NCBI GenBank assembly: GCA_020081605.1
Contig: JAHREC010000049.1
Location: 1-64,000, forward strand
Direction of reading: 5' to 3'
Source of the DNA: Albifimbria verrucaria
Taxonomy: Eukaryota > Ascomycota > Sordariomycetes > Hypocreales > Stachybotryaceae
DNA: 64,000 bases
Made by a program: the position numbers and the translations under genes. Positions 59,406-64,000 of the stretch are shown one piece after another; the first letter of the stretch is position 1, and each line of letters starts with the position of its first letter. A model generated the notes under the pieces. The model did no database searches. It saw only the letters and a list, made by a program, of their open reading frames with translations, and was not told the origin of the DNA.

Positions 59406-61514
59406 ATGGAGCGCGAAGAGCAAATGTTTGAGCAGCTTCTAGAGGAGTTTCGAGCCGAGCTCGATCTCCGTGGGCGAAGCCTTGAGGCGCAAATGATGGA
59501 GGCCAAGAAGATGCTTGAATCCGACCACCATGGCCTCCGCGTAACCCAGGATGTGCGCCATACACCTATATCGGCACGTCTAAAAGACAAGGACAAAGCA
59601 CTCAGGACTCTTCGCCGACGACAGGAGGATCGTCAACGCCTACGTGAACTGAAGGAGTACGTTGAAGCACGGGAGCCCGGGTCCTGGGAGCAGTACTGCA
59701 GGGAGTGGAACATGATGGACAAGAAAGACGAGGCGGAGCCCTTTCAGAGTCTCGACGACATGTTCGATGCCATGCACGATCTGGCAGGCATCCGCATCTC
59801 GCTCTATTTCCCTAATGATGTGCATAAAGTTATACGATTTCTGGGTCATACCTTTGACATTGTGGAAAAGCCTAGCCGAAAGGGTGGCCTCGCGCGAGAT
59901 TATCAAAAGATTCGCAATCTTGTAGAGCGCCAGCGGAGGCTTCGTGATACGGCTTCATGGAACGGCGACGACGATACCAATGACATGGTCACTACTAGCT
60001 CGGTTCCAGAGTCGACATTTGACGGCTATCAAGCCACACACGTTGTGATACGCCACAAGCAGAGTAATCTCGACTTTGATAAGCATGTGCGGAGCGAAAA
60101 CCTGGCCAGCATCGAAGTGCAGATTGGCAGCATCATCATGCACGCATGGTCAGACATCGAGCATGACATCTTGTACAAGCCCTCACAGACAGTAGAGACG
60201 TCGCCCGACCTGGTCCGCATGCTTGACCTAATCAACGGCATCGTCATGACTGGTGAGGTAGCATTACAGCAACTCGCATCCGTGGCCGCTGCTCAGGCCG
60301 CTGCCCAGGCCAAGTACCGTCAACAAAGGCTTATACGTGGCAGTACATGGTGCCGTGGATCGACAAATACTGCGCTGACCGGAATCTCCCCGGCCTGTCG
60401 ATTTGAGATTCGTCGCCGCCCTGTTTCGTATCCTCAAAGCTACCGACGAGCACACGGTTGGGCGAGTCGAGGAGCTGCTGGATGAGATAGGACCACAACC
60501 CGACCACCCAACGGGTCGTCTTCCTGCCCTGATCCTGAACCATCTTGGCAAGGATACGTATCCCTTCCAGGACCGGGGCTTCGAGCCGCAATGGTTGGCA
60601 ACCACGTGGAATGCACGATACTGGGCCACTTGCTTAGTCAACACAATAAGCTTCCACATCTTCCTGAATACCTTTGGCACCATGCGCACACGATTGCGTC
60701 AAGACTACTATGATCCTGAAAGCAATCCGATGTGGGATAGAAGACCGACTTTCGCGGAGTATCTAGATATTCTACATCCAACGAAGCCACAGCGTCGAAC
60801 CGATCGCCAGGACAAGATGATTGCATTTTGTAAACACATACTATCGATAAGATGTAAGAAACCGATTCTTAGGCGTAGTTGAGTCGTAGACTGGACAAGG
60901 GGACACGGCAAGGAGCGCTAACATGATATCAAGTTTCTGAAGAACATGAATGGTATGCCCTAATTGCCATGAAACTCGCCTCGGCTGGCTATACGGTTCG
61001 ACCGCGGTTCTCCGACGAACAGGAACAGTGGCTGGCCGACTACGGTGATCCTTCAGCCATATTTATTCCCGGCATGCTTCAGTTCTTGACATATGAACAC
61101 CAAACTACTTTTCTCGTCGTGCTCAGCGCCATCCATACCGATCTGCGCCTCAGTAACAGACTGTTTTTCATGCCGCGCAGTGAGACTGAAGACGACCGCG
61201 CCTGGACGCCAGTCACCTGCGAGTCGCAAGAATGGGTCATCACACGGACTGGGTTTCATCACGATCCCAATCTCGTGTTTGAGGACGACAGATTGTCCCG
61301 CAAGTACGTGGACCATTTGGTCCGTCTGCTTGACGTCAGGATTGAACCACCACTGAAAGAAGAAGAGGTGCGTCCACTAATAGACGTGGCCAAGGATCTG
61401 GGCATTGCCAACAAATACGCCGAGATGAGTCTGTTGCTTGAGCGAGTGCGTGGGCTGGGTCTTGAAGAGACTAAGACTTTATATAAGAAAGCTGAGAGTC
61501 AGGATGAAACTTAG
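59406..61514 (+). CDS. RelA/SpoT-domain nucleotide pyrophosphokinase-like protein
   Basis: Exon 1 59406-60853 and exon 2 60934-61514; intron 80 bp (GTAAGA, branch GCTAACATG, acceptor TCAAG) in phase. An N-terminal coiled region with Glu/Arg/Lys is followed by the synthetase-type core: MHDLAGIRISLYFPND (Mg-site Asp125), STFDGYQATHVVIR (Tyr208, guanine-stacking position) and ASIEVQIGSIIMHAWSDIEH (Glu237). These positions equal those of the (p)ppGpp synthetase fold, and no HD hydrolase domain is seen. The remaining ~400 residues form a fungal-specific helical extension. Losses in a G2 run (60328-60329) and a T3 run (60402-60404) break the frame. Corrected length is 676. Product and target are unknown; in bacteria such small synthetases make alarmones or modify RNA/NTP pools. 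Confidence 0.8.
60854..60933 (+). other. Intron in the RelA/SpoT-domain gene
   Basis: 80 bp with GTAAGA donor, CGCTAACATG branch and ATCAAG acceptor. It joins ATA AGA T to TT TCT GAA. Confidence 0.75.
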
Positions 61515-63044
61515 CTCGCAAGGGCGGTGTAGAATGTTACTAGAGGGGATATAGAAATGTGTATATATATTATCATTTCAATTTGAAGGTCGGTGAAGTT
61601 GGGCTAAACGATGTCGGTACGGTCCCTAGCATCGTTACCAGCTTCTATTACAAGAATATTTGTGTTATAGTTAAAGGTGCGAAGGCTGCTAGCTACAACT
61701 GAGTCAGCTAGGCTACCACCCGCAATAACGCAATCCCAGGTGGTTTCTGCAATTGAAGAGGGTGAGGCCAATATAACGGCAATCAGTTAGAATATAGAAC
61801 TAATACTCAAAGCAGTGTAGAGCTGTGAAGCAAGGAGGTGCGATCCTGCATGGTCAAGGACTGCAAATAACTGAAAGTTCGAGACGCTGGACAACGTGAT
61901 GGTGTGTAGTTCCTAGTGGCTGTTACTTCCACCATCACAGACTGTATTCAAAGAGCATTTGCTCCGGGCTGAGTACTTATTAACAAGAAATTCCAAGTGG
62001 AAATAGTTATCATTCCATTAGGCAAATCAGAAGTACCAGTAACGGTAAGATCGCCACAGAGTCACTTTAGTACTTTATCTATTATCCATGGAATGTGTCT
62101 CAATTAGTATATAACCTTATGGGTGCTATCGTAGACAGTGAGTTATATTATCCCTAGGAAGTCTTATTTAGGCAGTATATTCTTAATCTCATGTCACTTT
62201 AACGGATTATAATAGCCTATATTGCTTCCATAGTTATATAATCATTATAAGAATAATGTAATACACCTATAATTATCTTTATAGCTCTAAATTATTATCT
62301 TATAGTATAAGAGCGTAGACTCTACAATAGTTTAAATCAGTTTTTTTATTTCTATTTTATGTATTTATATAAACCTAATGGATTTATTCAGCCCCTATGC
62401 CATGGAGAGACATGTCTCCATGCTTTTACGAGATAATTTCTATTTGTGTCAGGAAATTAGAGTTTGGCACCGTTTAATTAAAGACTGAGACACGAGATAG
62501 ATACTCTCCCAAGGACACGCTAAATGCATATTATAGGCATTTTCAATAAAGCTCTAACTAAAGTATCTAGCTATTGCTTTATTATATAATAAGTCCCAGA
62601 TTAAGCGAATACTTATTATACTATATATAGAGTATTCCTAATTCTTATAGATAGTTTAGTACTCTATTGCTTATTATAAATATGTCCTTGTTACTAGATT
62701 AGCAGGAATTATTATAGTTATAGTAGTGGCTATCTATAGCAGCGGAATGCATTCTTAAACCTAGCACTCATTCCACGGGATAATTTTACATATTTAGAAG
62801 ATATTAGAAATTAGTCTAGAAGAGAAATTAAATTAGTAAGAAGTACTAGGGTCGATTATATAAATCCCTCTAACGCAACCTTAGATATTTCAAATATAAT
62901 TATTCACTTCCTTATATATTTTATCTTTAAAATTTATATTACTATCTCCGACAGGATTCTATTATCATACAAAGAACTTCCTTCCAACAAGTTATACTTA
63001 TTATTGCCGCCTGGGTAGTATACACTGTAAAATGTGACCTACCC
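61515..63044. other. AT-leaning intergenic region
   Basis: No gene. It becomes more AT-rich towards 62.1-62.9 kb, with many TATA/ATTAT stretches, possibly mild RIP. Confidence 0.5.
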
Positions 63045-63597
63045 TTGCATCCTTTCAACCCCGAGCTTTATGAAAAGAATTGCAAAGGCCTTACGACTAG
63101 AATCGAGGAGTTCTCACGCTATTTTTATTCTACAGAACTCCACCTCTGCGTTAACTTGGGCTCTAAATGCATGAAAGATGCTGAATGCCAAGAAATCAAT
63201 AAAAGGAAGAGGGTTGCCCTATTATCAGCAAGAACGAGAGTATCTTATCTCGCAGGACCCTCCCTCGATGCATCGAGGGGTCTGTCGACTTTCTGGCATG
63301 CTAGAAGGGAAACATGCAGCTGTCTCCGCGGATGCCGTCGAGAGTTTAACTCCGAACGCCTAGAATGCATTAGTGGCAAGTGCGTTAGTTACTGTGGTAA
63401 CTATGGTGAGATTCCTCGGAAGGACCGACTATGTTGTTTCCGGGACTATTCGTAAACGGAAAGTGTCCACCCGCGCAGAATAGGTTTGGATAGAGGGGCT
63501 GTATTATTAATAGTGACTGTAGTGGAGGGTTTAAATGCTGTAGCGGGCAATGCTGTGATAAATGTAATTCCCTTAGCAGAGAATGTAGATAGTAGAA
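63045..63597 (+). pseudogene. Cysteine-rich secreted-type protein relic
   Basis: The open frame has NLGSKCMKDAEC then RETCSCLRGC, LECISGKCVSYCGNYG and RLCCF, with a frame change at a G3 run near 63440. The next frame reads LFVNGKCPPAQNRFG, a TAG, RGCIINSDCSGGFKCCSGQCC and DKCNSLSREC. Repeated Cx(4-6)CxxxxxCC spacing resembles knottin-like or chitin-binding-like cysteine repeats of secreted fungal proteins. No signal peptide is visible, so the 5' end is missing. Stop and frameshift make it a pseudogene. Confidence 0.5.
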
Positions 63598-63599
63598 CC

Positions 63600-64000
63600 T
63601 AGGCGTTGGGTTAAGAATAAAGCGGTGAAGAGGAAGAGAGAGAGTTTATTATAATGCACATGCTTGAGATACTTAAAAACTAGGGAAACTATAATCTATT
63701 TTAAATAATAAGAGTTCTCTATAAACTTTCATGAATTATAATGATCTTGAATTAATAGTATAATTCTTAATATAGTCTTCTATGTAAGTAAATATTCTTC
63801 TAGCTAAGCATAGCCCTATTATATAGCAACCGCCTCCTAATTCGATTAGAAGAGAAGCGCGTGGGTGCTTATCTAAACTCACAGCCACAAGTACCCTCCT
63901 TATCCTCGAAATAACCCTCATCAGTATCCTCTTCAGAGAAGGCATAATCCACTGTTGGCTGTGCTCCGGCTATTTACAGTTAAAGGAGTGGTTAGCACAA
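63600..64000. other. Window edge, possible partial minus-strand gene
   Basis: On the minus strand from the right edge, two frames look partly coding (DYAFSEEDTDEGYFEDKEG with CGCEF then stop; the other frame is very basic). This may be the 3' end of a gene that begins beyond the window. Too little to classify. Confidence 0.3.

Overview
The window is the left end of a chromosome of a filamentous ascomycete, probably a sordariomycete. The evidence is a terminal CCCTAA array at base 1, short introns (54-115 bp) with GTAAGT-like donors and CTRAC-like branch sites, two HET-domain genes, Zn2Cys6 and fungal-type SDR genes, and long AT-only blocks typical of repeat-induced point mutation (RIP). I cannot name the species.

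Layout: 1-2.1 kb is telomere plus subtelomeric simple repeats. 2.1-8.3 kb holds an unknown ORF, two small secreted proteins, an RNase H-like relic and a second decayed gene. 8.4-10.2 kb is an intact GT31/DUF604-like glycosyltransferase. 11.2-17.9 kb carries two multi-exon genes on the minus strand: a DGQHR-motif (ParB/DndB-like) protein and a ~1226-residue protein of unknown function with an acidic linker. 18.5-18.8 kb has a 191-bp inverted-repeat element and microsatellites. 19.3-21.5 kb is a HET gene with membrane segments. 21.5-30.9 kb is a RIP-ruined LTR retrotransposon. 32.8-33.7 kb is a GH11 xylanase gene stranded between that block and a second AT-rich block (33.7-34.9 kb). 35.4-45 kb is a partly decayed enzyme cluster: an FAD-monooxygenase relic, three SDRs, a hemerythrin-like relic and a Zn2Cys6 regulator. 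45-54 kb is gene-poor, with a subtilase relic, a secreted protein and an S33 peptidase. 54-55 kb is an intact alpha/beta hydrolase. 57.1-61.5 kb is a divergent pair: a HET gene and a RelA/SpoT-domain gene. The right edge has a cysteine-rich relic.

Many genes are broken by single-base indels, most of them in short homopolymers and most of them one-base losses. Correcting only those sites gives full-length frames divisible by three (HET1 711 aa, RelA/SpoT 676 aa, HET2 619 aa, DGQHR 777 aa, S33 495 aa, TF 666 aa). I therefore annotate these as genes with probable assembly errors. Relics that also carry in-frame stops are called pseudogenes. All frame repairs are inference from the sequence.

The most interesting content is the HET / RelA-SpoT divergent pair (a possible eukaryotic alarmone-type self/non-self module) and the DGQHR plus acidic giant protein pair.
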